A stretch of 47,890 nt of DNA from an uncultured Lachnospiraceae bacterium (lineage in GTDB: Bacteria > Bacillota > Clostridia > Lachnospirales > Lachnospiraceae): contig ONSO01000001.1 in NCBI GenBank assembly GCA_900320485.1, positions 1-47,890 of the forward strand, written 5' to 3'. The notes under the pieces were generated by a model that saw nothing but the letters and a program-made list of their open reading frames with translations, was not told the origin of the DNA and did no database searches. Shown in pieces: positions 31,582 through 40,077 of the stretch. The position numbers were made by a program, and so were the translations under genes. Within the stretch, counting starts at the first letter, position 1, and each line of letters starts with the position of its first letter.

Positions 31582-32528
31582 AGTATGAATGTGACGTGAT
31601 ACAAGATCTTTTGCCCTTATATAAAGACAATGCATGCAGCGTGGCAAGCGCCCTTGCAGTGCAGGAGCACCTGAAGGAATGTGAAAAGTGCAGGAAGTTG
31701 TATGAAAGCCTGAAGGATACGGCCATTGACGAGCTGCTTCTCCGGGAAAAGGAGGACGTCATTGGTTCCCAGTCAAAGTTTTTTAAGAGAAAGAGTGCCA
31801 TGGCCGGAAGCATTGTGGGTGCCATTTTTGCCCTGCCGATCCTGATCTGCCTGATCGTGAATCTGGCGAGCGGCCATGGGCTTAGCTGGTTTTTCATTGT
31901 GCTGGCAGCCATGCTGATCCCGGCATCCCTCTTTGTGGTGCCTCTGATGGCGCCGAAGAATAGGATGTTTTTGACCATGAGTTCCTTTACCCTGAGCGTT
32001 ATTTTCCTGCTGGCGGTCTGCTGCATCTATGGAAAAGGGAATTGGTTCTTTGTGGCGGCCTCCGCGGTGCTCTTTGGACTGACGGTATGCTTTTCGCCCT
32101 TTATCGCCTGCAGAAGACCCGTAAGGCCGTATCTTGGAAATTGCAAGGGTCTTGCGGTTATGGCGGCAGATACGCTGACCTTTTTCCTGATGATGGTCTG
32201 CATTGGACTGTACGTGAAAACGGCCGGATTCTTCTCCATGGCCTTTAGCATCTGCGTTCCGCTCGTTCTGATGACTTGGGCAATGTTCCTCATCATCAGG
32301 TATTTACCGGCAAACGGAGTTGTCAAGACGGGCGTTTGCATCGCCGCCTTAAGTCTGTTCTCTTATTTTGGAGCGGAGGCGATCTTGTGGCTGATGCTAA
32401 AGAGCGCGGAAGTAAATACCGTAGTGGTTTATTCGGAGCCTTCCGTGGGAATGGCGCTTATCGGAGCAGGCATTGGCGCGGCCATCGCGTTGATCGGACT
32501 TCTTTTTGGCAAAAAGCAGAGGAAATAA
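31578..32528 (+). CDS. Putative zinc-finger anti-sigma factor with multi-span membrane domain
   Basis: 316 residues, overlapping the sigma gene by 4 bp. Residues 1-45 form a zf-HC2 type finger: C5, then HLKECEKC with His and two Cys, as in ZAS anti-sigma factors. About eight hydrophobic segments follow, from residue 78 to 312. It should hold the sigma factor at the membrane until an envelope signal arrives. Many hydrophobic spans instead of a single one is the pattern of Lachnospiraceae-type members. Confidence 0.85.
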   Translation: MKYECDVIQDLLPLYKDNACSVASALAVQEHLKECEKCRKLYESLKDTAIDELLLREKEDVIGSQSKFFKRKSAMAGSIVGAIFALPILICLIVNLASGHGLSWFFIVLAAMLIPASLFVVPLMAPKNRMFLTMSSFTLSVIFLLAVCCIYGKGNWFFVAASAVLFGLTVCFSPFIACRRPVRPYLGNCKGLAVMAADTLTFFLMMVCIGLYVKTAGFFSMAFSICVPLVLMTWAMFLIIRYLPANGVVKTGVCIAALSLFSYFGAEAILWLMLKSAEVNTVVVYSEPSVGMALIGAGIGAAIALIGLLFGKKQRK

Positions 32529-32565
32529 GATTGTAGAAAATACGTGGAATGCGAGGAGAATCGTG

Positions 32566-33522
32566 ATGAAAAGTGGAATGAAAGTATGGAAAGGCCTGGT
32601 GGCCGCATTGGTGCTTACCGTAATGACGGGATGTCTTGGCGGATGTTCCTTCTGGCAGGTTACAAATTACGTTTATCAAAATGGGGAGAAATATACGGCG
32701 GGAGACCGTAGCATTACGGAAAAGATCGAGACCATCGACGTTGATTATCTGGACGGCGACGTACGCCTGGTGGGGACGGATGCGGCTGAAGTGAGCATCC
32801 GGGAGACCGCGGGGAAGGAGCTGAGTGAGAAGCAAAAGGTCCATACCTGGGTGGACGGAACGACGCTGTACGTTAGATTTTGCGCATCCGCAAAGGGACT
32901 GGATTTATTTAATCTGAAGAAGCATTTGGAGATTTCGATTCCCAAGGACGTGAAACTGAGTGGCGTAAAAGTAGAGATTTCTTCAGGAGATCTGAATTGC
33001 AGTGATTTCGAGGCAAATGACGTCAAGGTTTCCTCTTCCTCGGGCAACGTTACGGGAAGCTTTGCTGCCGGAAAGATCAAGATTTCTGCCTCCTCCGGCG
33101 ACATAACGCTAAATCAAAACGGAAGCAGCGATGAGATTTCCCTCAGCGCATCGTCAGGTCAGGTTCGCGCGGAAATGGAAACCGTTGGAAAACTGAACGT
33201 GGAAGTCAGCTCCGGGAAAATTTTTACTTCTGCTAAGAGCGTGAAGGAATGCAAGGCCAGATCCTCCAGCGGATCCTGCGAATTCCGGTTTGAAGAGACT
33301 CCGGAAAAGTGTGATATTGGCGCTTCTTCCGGCAACGTGACCATTTACCTTCCCGAAAAGGCAGACGTTACGGCGAATTTTGAACTGTCAAGCGGAAAGC
33401 TCTATTACGAGCAGGCCTTTACCAAGAAGGGTGACAGCTATGTCTGCGGAAGCGGTGCAAATCAGTTAAAGGTGGAGACTTCCTCCGGCGACGTAAACGT
33501 GAAGCTGTTGGTTGCCGAATAA
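32566..33522 (+). CDS. DUF4097 beta-helix lipoprotein
   Basis: ATG at 32566 behind GAGGAGAATCGTG; the longer frame from 32506 lies inside the preceding gene. 318 residues. A signal sequence with a Cys-rich end (VLTVMTGCLGGC) indicates lipid anchoring. The body is a run of SSG repeats (EISSGDLNC, SSSGNVTGS, ASSGDITLN, ASSGQVRAE, VSSGKIFTS, ASSGNVTIY, LSSGKLYYE, TSSGDVNVK), one per turn of a right-handed beta-helix, the DUF4097/DUF4098 fold. Third gene of the ECF operon, so probably an envelope-stress output or sensor. Confidence 0.88.
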   Translation: MKSGMKVWKGLVAALVLTVMTGCLGGCSFWQVTNYVYQNGEKYTAGDRSITEKIETIDVDYLDGDVRLVGTDAAEVSIRETAGKELSEKQKVHTWVDGTTLYVRFCASAKGLDLFNLKKHLEISIPKDVKLSGVKVEISSGDLNCSDFEANDVKVSSSSGNVTGSFAAGKIKISASSGDITLNQNGSSDEISLSASSGQVRAEMETVGKLNVEVSSGKIFTSAKSVKECKARSSSGSCEFRFEETPEKCDIGASSGNVTIYLPEKADVTANFELSSGKLYYEQAFTKKGDSYVCGSGANQLKVETSSGDVNVKLLVAE

Positions 33523-33527
33523 ATATA

Positions 33528-33587
33528 TGCCAAGGGGGACGGTTCTCTCTGGCACGTTTGTGCCAGAGAGAACCGTCCCCCTTGGCA
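33528..33587. repeat. Inverted pair of the 28-bp repeat forming a 28-bp hairpin
   Basis: Arms at 33528-33555 and 33560-33587 are perfect reverse complements with a GTTT loop. Each arm has ends TGCCA/TGGCA and a GGGGGACGGTTCT core. It lies between the DUF4097 gene and the hydrolase promoter and could end transcription although no T run follows. Confidence 0.9.
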
Positions 33588-33603
33588 TGTCTCCATGAAA
33601 TTC

Positions 33604-33681
33604 AGAGAACGATATTCGGTTTATTCTTGACATGCCATATTTTACGTGTTATAAAGAATTAACAGAACGATATTCTGTTAA
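33604..33681 (+). promoter_or_regulatory. Promoter flanked by two operator copies, hydrolase-TetR operon
   Basis: TTGACA (33627-33632), 17 bp, TATAAA (33650-33655). Upstream, GAACGATATTC occurs at 33607-33617; downstream, the palindrome TTAACAGAA-CGATA-TTCTGTTAA covers 33659-33681 and contains the same AGAACGATATTC core. Two copies of one palindromic site around a promoter suit the TetR-family repressor encoded by the second gene. Confidence 0.8.
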
Positions 33682-33710
33682 TAAAGCACGTGAAAGAGAG
33701 GTATGGGAGC

Positions 33711-34907
33711 ATGCAGGAAAAGGTATGGAAGGATTTTCCCGTAGGATTTTATGAGTTTCATGAGGTTGCGGCATTTAATTTTCAATTGAACCGGTTTTAT
33801 TCTCAAGGCGTTTTTTCCAAGGAAGAGCTTTTTGCCATCGCGAAGGAGATCGACGGCTTTGAAAAATGGATCAGTCTCTTCCGGAGGCTCGGGGAGGAAT
33901 CGGAAGCAGGGCAGGAGTACCTAAGGGCGGCAACCTGTTACCGCGCGGCACAGTTTTATACGCTGAGCGACGAAAAGGATGAAAAGGGGAACAATCTAAA
34001 GGTTATCCTATACGAGAAGTGCCGGAAAATGTATGACGCATATCTAAGCCGGTGTCCGTCGATTAAGTACGTACAGATTCCGTTTCAGAATTACAAGATT
34101 CCGGTTTATCATGCGCTTTGCGAAAATGCGAAAGGCGACATTGTGATCCACGGCGGATATGACAGCATTGCGCAGGAGTTCCTGGTTTTTCTGCCTTATT
34201 TTCAGGAGATGGGATATAACGTATACCTGTTTGAGGGGCCCGGCCAGGGGGAGGTCCTGATGCGTTATGACGTCAGGATGACCCCAGAATGGGAAGGTTG
34301 TACCAGCGCTGTCTTAGATTATTTTCATCTAAAGGACGTGACGCTCATTGGCATTTCCCTGGGAGGATATCTTGCGCCCCGGGCAGCGGCCTATGAGAAA
34401 AGGATCAGCAGGGTAGTTATGTATGACCTGATTTATGATTTTTATGGAGCAGTTCTTGCGAAGATGGGAAAGAAGGCAAAGCTTTTTGACTATCTCACGA
34501 AACATCCAAAGAATCTTTTGTGGAAGAGCGTGAACAGGAAGCTGGATCAGAACTATTTTACGAATTGGCTGTTAAAGCAGGGGTACGCCATCTACGAAAA
34601 CATTCATACGCCTTGCGAGTATTTCAATTACATCCGGAAATTTAACACGAGGGATCTGTCAAAATTGCTCACGCAGGATATTTTGGTCTTGGCAGGAGCG
34701 TCAGATTTGTATACAATATATTATGAGGAACAATTAAAAGCACTGACAAATGCGAGGAGCGTGACAGGGAGGCTCTTTACCCGGGAGGAAAACGCGGATC
34801 ATCATTGTCAGGTGGGCAACATGGGCCTTTTACTAAAGGTTATGACGGATTGGATCGAGGAGAAGAGCGGTGGCAAGGAAACCTGTGCTGACGGGCGGCA
34901 AGCGTGA
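33711..34907 (+). CDS. Alpha/beta hydrolase with N-terminal helical domain
   Basis: The ATG at 33711 is chosen; GTG 33690 is possible. About 398 residues. Residues 1-125 are helical (lid or cap), then the hydrolase fold: oxyanion-type IVIHGGYDS, FEGPGQGE, nucleophile Ser in LIGISLGGY, and a His in ENADHHCQVGN near the end. This organisation matches the esterase/C-C hydrolase group that includes 2,6-dihydropseudooxynicotine hydrolase and FrsA-like proteins. Substrate unknown. It forms a two-gene operon with an overlapping TetR regulator, so the substrate or a relative is probably the inducer. Confidence 0.87.
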   Translation: MQEKVWKDFPVGFYEFHEVAAFNFQLNRFYSQGVFSKEELFAIAKEIDGFEKWISLFRRLGEESEAGQEYLRAATCYRAAQFYTLSDEKDEKGNNLKVILYEKCRKMYDAYLSRCPSIKYVQIPFQNYKIPVYHALCENAKGDIVIHGGYDSIAQEFLVFLPYFQEMGYNVYLFEGPGQGEVLMRYDVRMTPEWEGCTSAVLDYFHLKDVTLIGISLGGYLAPRAAAYEKRISRVVMYDLIYDFYGAVLAKMGKKAKLFDYLTKHPKNLLWKSVNRKLDQNYFTNWLLKQGYAIYENIHTPCEYFNYIRKFNTRDLSKLLTQDILVLAGASDLYTIYYEEQLKALTNARSVTGRLFTREENADHHCQVGNMGLLLKVMTDWIEEKSGGKETCADGRQA

Positions 34908-35427
34908 TGAGATCATAACAAAGGCAGGAATGCTGTTTTTTGAAAATGGATATGAGGGTACCTCCGTGCGCATGATCATGGATCAGGTGGGCGGGGAGAT
35001 CGGAATGTTTTACCACTATTTCAAATCCAAGGAGGAGCTGTTTGATCAGGTGGTGGAAGCTTTTTTCAGGAATTATGAAGAAAAGTTTTCCGACCTGATC
35101 AGAGGGTGTGCTTCCCCGGAGGAGTTGGTAAACGTACTCTTGCCGGTCTATGAGAAATCCATGCAGGAGTTTGGCAAGCTCCGGGGAAACATGCATTGGA
35201 CCATTCAGTATGCAATGAACGCGAGAACGGTGGCGGCCTTTTTGCCAGTGGTGGCCGAGACCCTCGAAAAGTGGGGCATAAAGAGCGAGGTGCCGCGGGA
35301 GATCCTGGCCGGGCAGCTTGTTTACGGAATCTCCGGTACCATCCATTCCAAAGCCTTCATGGCCATGGAAGAGGCTCGGAAGAAGGAGGCGCTCTTATCA
35401 TTTTTGAGGAGAACGCTGGCTGAGTAA
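34870..35427 (+). CDS. TetR-family transcriptional regulator
   Basis: GTG at 34870, with GAGGAG before it, overlaps the hydrolase gene by 38 bp. 185 residues. The N-terminal helix-turn-helix is clear: KRDEIITKAGMLFFENGYEGTSVRMIMDQVGGEIGMFYHYFKSKEELFDQV. The C-terminal ligand domain is divergent. It probably represses its own operon through the AACGATATTC sites at 33604-33681. Confidence 0.92.
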   Translation: MARKPVLTGGKRDEIITKAGMLFFENGYEGTSVRMIMDQVGGEIGMFYHYFKSKEELFDQVVEAFFRNYEEKFSDLIRGCASPEELVNVLLPVYEKSMQEFGKLRGNMHWTIQYAMNARTVAAFLPVVAETLEKWGIKSEVPREILAGQLVYGISGTIHSKAFMAMEEARKKEALLSFLRRTLAE

Positions 35428-35429
35428 CA

Positions 35430-35495
35430 TGCCACCGGGGACGGTTCTCTCTGGCACGCCCGGAATGTGCCACTGGGGACGGTTCTCTCTGGCAC
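35430..35495 (+). repeat. Two direct copies of the 28-bp repeat
   Basis: Copies at 35430-35457 and 35468-35495, same orientation, differing at one position (CCGGGG versus CTGGGG). They fill the gap between the TetR gene and the aldo/keto reductase ribosome site. Confidence 0.92.
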
Positions 35496-35536
35496 GCCAA
35501 GTAGCACAGAGCATGAGTTTCAAAGGAGAATATGGC

Positions 35537-36679
35537 ATGAATTACAGGAAATTGGGTAAGACGGGATTAGCAGTGAGTGAGATCGGCTTTGGCGGAGAGT
35601 GGCTGGAACGTCATCCGGAGGAGGAATCCGTAGAACTGCTGCGTTATGCGGCGGAGAAGGGCATCAATATCATTGATTGCTGGATGCCGGATCCCAAGTC
35701 CCGGGACATTATTGGCAAGGCCATGGAGGGTAACCGGGAGCACTGGCTGGTACAGGGGCATATCGGATCCACTTATCAGAACGGGCAGTACGTGCGATCC
35801 AGAGATCTGAAATACGTGGTTCCGGCATTTGAGGACTTGCTAAAAAGGCTAAAGACGGATTATATTGACCTTGGCATGATCCATTATATTGATTCCGAGG
35901 AGGATTGGGAGCGGAGCATGAACTCGGATTTTATAAAGTACGTCCATGACCTGCATGACCGCGGCGTGATCCGACATATTGGCATGTCCACCCATAATCC
36001 CGTCATGGCAAAGAGAGCCGTGGAGACGGGCTTTATCGAGATGCTCCTGTTTTCCATAAACCCTGCCTTTGACATGCGGCCGGCAACGGAGGATCTGGAT
36101 TCCATGTTTGGCGAGTATGATGCTTCTTATTCCGGCATCGACGAGGAGCGGGCCTCCCTCTATCAGCTCTGCGAGGAAAAAGAGGTTGGCATTACGGTCA
36201 TGAAGGGCTTCTTTGGCGGACGCCTCTTTGATGCGAAGACTTCCCCCTTTGGCGTATCATTTACGCCGGCGCAACTGATCCACTATTCCCTGACCAGGCC
36301 CGGCGTGGCTTCGATCCTTTGCGGATATGACGATAAACGGCAGGTGGATGAGGCAGTTGCCTATGAAACAGCTTCGGCTGATGAGAAGGATTATGCTTCC
36401 GTCATTGCCTCCGCGCCGCTCCATTCCTATATGGGACAGTGTACCTATTGCGGACACTGCAAGCCTTGTCCCGTGAATATTGACATCGCCATGGTGAATA
36501 AATTCTATGATCTTGCCGTGCAGCAGCCTGCCGTGCCTGAGAGCGTCAAAGCGCATTATGAAGCCCTTGGCACTACCGCCGGCGCCTGCATTGGATGCAA
36601 GGGCTGTGAATCCAGATGCCCCTTTGGCGTCAAGATCGCGACGCGCATGCGCAAGACCGCGGCGCTGTTTGGAAGATAA
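35537..36679 (+). CDS. Aldo/keto reductase with C-terminal ferredoxin domain
   Basis: ATG 35537 behind AAAGGAGAATATGGC; the upstream open frame only crosses the repeats. 380 residues. Residues 1-270 are an AKR TIM barrel ([39 protein letters not shown]-like block). The last about 100 residues hold two 4Fe-4S motifs: [16 protein letters not shown] and [15 protein letters not shown]. This fusion is common in clostridia, where the clusters may feed electrons to the barrel in place of NADPH. Substrate unknown. Cytoplasmic. Confidence 0.93.
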   Translation: MNYRKLGKTGLAVSEIGFGGEWLERHPEEESVELLRYAAEKGINIIDCWMPDPKSRDIIGKAMEGNREHWLVQGHIGSTYQNGQYVRSRDLKYVVPAFEDLLKRLKTDYIDLGMIHYIDSEEDWERSMNSDFIKYVHDLHDRGVIRHIGMSTHNPVMAKRAVETGFIEMLLFSINPAFDMRPATEDLDSMFGEYDASYSGIDEERASLYQLCEEKEVGITVMKGFFGGRLFDAKTSPFGVSFTPAQLIHYSLTRPGVASILCGYDDKRQVDEAVAYETASADEKDYASVIASAPLHSYMGQCTYCGHCKPCPVNIDIAMVNKFYDLAVQQPAVPESVKAHYEALGTTAGACIGCKGCESRCPFGVKIATRMRKTAALFGR

Positions 36680-36714
36680 ATGAATTTGGAAATACCGGCG
36701 GAAAGGAACGAACC

Positions 36715-38034
36715 ATGAATCAGGAAATATCGGAATTGTTTATGTATGGCGGCTTGGAAGAAGACAGCATTTTAGGAAAACTGGGAGAGATCTTTGAAGT
36801 CATTAAGTCTGGAAATTACAATAAATCCAGAGTTATCCGTGACGTAAAGGAGCAGCTGAAGCGCCTTTTGGTAGTTGCCACGGATTATGGCTTTGACAAG
36901 AATTTATGGCATAATTACATAGCCTTCTTCCTCATGATGAATGAAAATCCCTTCTCCCTTGTTTGTGAGAAGAGCGTGATCAGTGAAGGGACGGTAACGA
37001 CCATCGTTCAGGAGGACTTTGTCAGGATCCGCAAGATTTTTTTCTATGATTTTTCACAGGTGGAAAAGGAACTTGGCGTGGACTGCTTCTCCATTCTTTC
37101 AAATTATCAGGCGGTGAAGAAGAATAAAAAGATCTATAACTGGAACGTCAGCGAGAAGGTGCAGTATCTTTCAAAGCGCATGGAGGAAGCGGCGGATGAC
37201 AAGGAGTTCTACCAAGTGATCACGGATTTTTACCGGGATTACGGCGTTGGATCCTTTGGACTGAACAAGGCATTCCGAATCGAAGAGAACCCGTCGGGCG
37301 GCATACGCTTTATTGCCATTAACAACATGGACGTGGTAACGCTTGACGATCTTGTGGGATATGAGCTGCAGAAGAAAAAGCTTGTGGAGAACACGGAGGC
37401 CTTTGTCAGCGGGAACCGAGCCAACAACGTGCTTCTGTTTGGTGACAGCGGCACGGGTAAATCCACCAGCATAAAGGCCATTATCAACCAATATTATGAC
37501 AGGGGACTTAGAATGATCGAGATCTATAAGCATCAGTTTAAGTACCTCTCAACCATCATTTCCACCATCAAGAACCGAAATTATAAGTTTATCATTTACA
37601 TGGATGACTTATCCTTTGAAGAAAATGAAATTGAATATAAGTTCCTGAAAGCCGTCATTGAGGGCGGCGTGGAGACAAAGCCGGACAACATTCTGATCTA
37701 TGCAACCTCCAACCGGAGGCATCTGATCAAGGAAACCTGGAATGACAAGGAGGATCATACCAATCAGGATGACATACATCATTCCGACACGGTGGAAGAG
37801 AAGCTGTCGCTGGTCAACAGGTTCGGCATTACCATCGGTTACGTAAAGCCCATGCCTAAGGAATTTGAAAACATTGTCGTAACGCTTGCAAGGAGAGCCG
37901 GCATCAGCATGGAGGAGGACGTTCTAAAGAAGGAGGCCATGAAGTGGGAGATGTCCCACGGAGGAATTTCCGGAAGAACGGCGCAGCAGTTTATCAATTA
38001 CCTGATCTACCAGCAAAAAAAGGATGAAGCATGA
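36715..38034 (+). CDS. DUF815 AAA+ ATPase
   Basis: ATG 36715 behind AAGGAACG; the frame open from 36616 overlaps the reductase. 439 residues: an N-terminal helical part (1-220), then the ATPase with Walker [10 protein letters not shown], Walker [12 protein letters not shown] and the segment [11 protein letters not shown] (sensor 1), followed by a lid ([21 protein letters not shown]-like end). These are the marks of PF05673/DUF815, an uncharacterised AAA+ group. The 20-odd bases after its stop hold a bidirectional terminator. Confidence 0.9.
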   Translation: MNQEISELFMYGGLEEDSILGKLGEIFEVIKSGNYNKSRVIRDVKEQLKRLLVVATDYGFDKNLWHNYIAFFLMMNENPFSLVCEKSVISEGTVTTIVQEDFVRIRKIFFYDFSQVEKELGVDCFSILSNYQAVKKNKKIYNWNVSEKVQYLSKRMEEAADDKEFYQVITDFYRDYGVGSFGLNKAFRIEENPSGGIRFIAINNMDVVTLDDLVGYELQKKKLVENTEAFVSGNRANNVLLFGDSGTGKSTSIKAIINQYYDRGLRMIEIYKHQFKYLSTIISTIKNRNYKFIIYMDDLSFEENEIEYKFLKAVIEGGVETKPDNILIYATSNRRHLIKETWNDKEDHTNQDDIHHSDTVEEKLSLVNRFGITIGYVKPMPKEFENIVVTLARRAGISMEEDVLKKEAMKWEMSHGGISGRTAQQFINYLIYQQKKDEA

Positions 38035-38041
38035 TGAAAAA

Positions 38042-38074
38042 GCCCCGGTGCAGATGCATCGGGGCCTTTATTTT
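38042..38074. terminator. Bidirectional terminator between DUF815 and pgi
   Basis: GCCCCGGTGC-AGAT-GCATCGGGGC (38042-38065) with one G:U pair, followed by CTTTATTTTTC on the plus strand and TTTTTC on the minus strand. It serves both convergent genes. Confidence 0.88.
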
Positions 38075-38082
38075 TCTTTTCC

Positions 38083-39663
38083 TTAGATTTCAAACATGTC
38101 GCTGAATTCCTTCAGGGCACCGTCGGTCTCATGGGCAAGCACTTTCTTTGCAAGCACCTTGCCGAGCTGAACGCCTTCCTGGTCGAAGCTGTTCACGTTC
38201 CAAAGGAAGCCCTGGAACATGATCTTGTTCTCATAATGGGAGAGAAGGGCGCCCACGGTTTCGGGAGTGAGCTTCTTGCCAATGATGATGCTGGAAGGAC
38301 GGTTTCCGGCAAATTTCTTGTTGTTGTCCTCGTTGTCCTTGCCGCATGCGAAAGCCATGATCTGGGCAACTACGTTGGCGCAGAGCTTCTTCTGGCTGGT
38401 ACTGCCCTGAATGTTTACGTCAACGCCAAGCTGGCTCTCCTTGAAGCCGATGAACTGCAGGGGAACAACGTCGGTTCCCTGATGGAGCAGCTGGTAGAAG
38501 GAGTGCTGGCCATTGGTGCCGGGCTCGCCGAAGAGAACGGGACCCGTCGGGTAATTCACGGGTTCGCCAAAGCGGTTCACGGACTTTCCGTTGGACTCCA
38601 TGTCAGCCTGCTGCAGATGCGCAGGGAAACGGCTGAGCGCCTGAGAATAAGGCAATACTGCGGTGGCAGGATAGCCAAGCACGTTTCTCTCATATACGCC
38701 GATAAGGGCATCGAGAAGTGCGGGATTCTCTTTGAGATCCTTGTTGGTTGCAAGCTTATCCTGCGCTGCCGCGCCCTCAAGGAACCGGGCGAATACTTCA
38801 GGAGTATATGCCAGGGAAAGGATAGCGCCGCCTACCGCAGAGGTAGAGGAGAATCTTCCGCCAATGTAATCATCCATGAAGAAAGCGCAAAGGTAATCGC
38901 TGCTGGTTGCAAGGGGAGAAGTCTCGCTGGTAACGGCAACCATGTGCTTGGAAGCGTCCAGGCCTGCGTTTTTCAGGGCATCCTTTACAAAGGATTCATT
39001 GGTCAGGGTCTCCAGGGTGGTACCGGACTTGGAAACCAGAACGAACAGGGAATGAGCTACGTCGATGCCTGCAAGAACTGCTGCCGCGTCATCGGGATCC
39101 ACGTTGCTGATGAACTTTGCTTCCATGTTGAAGTTCCCGGTCTGCTTTGCCCAATTTTCCAAAGACAGGTAGATGGCGCGGGGGCCAAGGTCGGATCCGC
39201 CGATGCCGATCTGAACAACCGTGGTGAATTTTTCACCGGCGCCGTTTACAATCTTTCCGGAGTGTACGTCATTGGCAAAATCGGCAATCTTCTTTTGCTG
39301 TGCCAGATAGAAGTCTCTCTTGTTTACGCCGTCCTTTACTACGTCATTGCCAAGCTGGCCGCGGGTAAGCTGGTGCAGTACCAGTCTCTTCTCACCGGTA
39401 TTGATCACCTCGCCATTGTACAGCGCTTCAAATTTCTCCAAAAGCTGCGCCTCGTCGGCAAGAGCCTTCAGACCGTCCAAAACCTTATCATCAACGGCTT
39501 TCGCGGCATAGCAGTAGGTCATGCCTTCCGCCATGGGCATCTGATAATTCTTAACGCGCTTTGCGCCTGCCTCGCCGCTCATCACGTCCTTGAGACTGAC
39601 CTTTTCCACTTTTCCAAGCTCTTTGAAAGAAGCGAGGGTATCAAGGTTTTTCCATGAAATCAT
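38083..39663 (-). CDS. pgi: Glucose-6-phosphate isomerase
   Basis: 526 residues; ATG at 39661-39663 behind ATAGGAGGTACGTACA. Glucose-6-phosphate to fructose-6-phosphate isomerase of glycolysis. Visible family motifs are IGIGGSDLGPRA, VSKSGTTLETLTN, GGRFSSTSAVGG, the signature FGEPGTNGQHSFYQLLHQGT and a C-terminal WNVNSFDQEGVQLGK with the catalytic Lys region. At 526 residues it is the long form, whereas many Firmicutes have a form of about 450 residues. Single gene with its own promoter. Confidence 0.97.
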   Translation of the reverse strand: MISWKNLDTLASFKELGKVEKVSLKDVMSGEAGAKRVKNYQMPMAEGMTYCYAAKAVDDKVLDGLKALADEAQLLEKFEALYNGEVINTGEKRLVLHQLTRGQLGNDVVKDGVNKRDFYLAQQKKIADFANDVHSGKIVNGAGEKFTTVVQIGIGGSDLGPRAIYLSLENWAKQTGNFNMEAKFISNVDPDDAAAVLAGIDVAHSLFVLVSKSGTTLETLTNESFVKDALKNAGLDASKHMVAVTSETSPLATSSDYLCAFFMDDYIGGRFSSTSAVGGAILSLAYTPEVFARFLEGAAAQDKLATNKDLKENPALLDALIGVYERNVLGYPATAVLPYSQALSRFPAHLQQADMESNGKSVNRFGEPVNYPTGPVLFGEPGTNGQHSFYQLLHQGTDVVPLQFIGFKESQLGVDVNIQGSTSQKKLCANVVAQIMAFACGKDNEDNNKKFAGNRPSSIIIGKKLTPETVGALLSHYENKIMFQGFLWNVNSFDQEGVQLGKVLAKKVLAHETDGALKEFSDMFEI

Positions 39664-39726
39664 TGTACGTACCTCCTATATTCATTTACTTAATTTTCTA
39701 AATGCATGGCAACTGCCCTATCTAGG

Positions 39727-39755
39727 ATTATACTCGATTGCCATGGCATATTCAA
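39727..39755 (-). promoter_or_regulatory. pgi promoter with palindromic spacer
   Basis: On the minus strand TTGAAT (39750-39755), 17 bp, TATAAT (39727-39732). The spacer holds the palindrome TGCCATGGCA (39739-39748), and a related GCATGGCAA lies downstream at 39702-39710, inverted to ATTGCCATGGC, suggesting an operator pair. Confidence 0.7.
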
Positions 39756-39802
39756 GAAGAAACTAAAGACGTTTTTATGGCGGATCGGGGCGGAAGCATC
39801 GG

Positions 39803-39925
39803 TCACGCAAGGATCATCCGTGAAGTCAAATGAATGGGCAGGCCGAAGCGTGAGAAACGGTTTAGGACGTCGTGAAGCTTTTCCGCGCCCCAGTAGCCTT
39901 GGTGCTGGTGGGTGCCTCCTGTTTT
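39803..39925 (-). pseudogene. Possible remnant of a GH10 xylanase gene
   Basis: On the minus strand a stretch of about 40 codons reads HQHQGYWGAEKLHDVLNRF followed by SRFGLPIHLT, then a stop at 39803-39805. This closely resembles the segment of GH10 endo-xylanases containing a HxHQGYWG and FGLPIHFTE motif. The catalytic Glu after T is replaced by SRMILA, and nothing before or after continues the enzyme. It is probably a leftover of a deleted gene; the identification is from memory of the family and is uncertain. Confidence 0.45.
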
Positions 39926-40002
39926 GCTTAGCAGACAGTGTATTATTTTGTATCTTTTGAAATCGAGTTTTCTTTTTGAAAGTCTCATGGTATACTTAAA
40001 CA

Positions 40003-40063
40003 TGCCACCGGGGACGGTTCTTTCTGGCACGTATGTGCCACCGGGGACGGTTCTTTCTGGCAC
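40003..40063 (+). repeat. Two direct copies of the 28-bp repeat
   Basis: Copies at 40003-40030 and 40036-40063 are identical, with GTATG between them. They carry TTTCTGGCAC where other copies have CTCTGGCAC or CCCTGGCAC. They lie directly upstream of the DUF89 gene's ribosome site. Confidence 0.93.
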
Positions 40064-40077
40064 GTGGGAGGGAAAAA

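Noticed and set aside
38131-39657. A 508-codon plus-strand frame opposite pgi
   Set aside because: The minus strand encodes an unmistakable glucose-6-phosphate isomerase; the plus frame has no start signal or domain.
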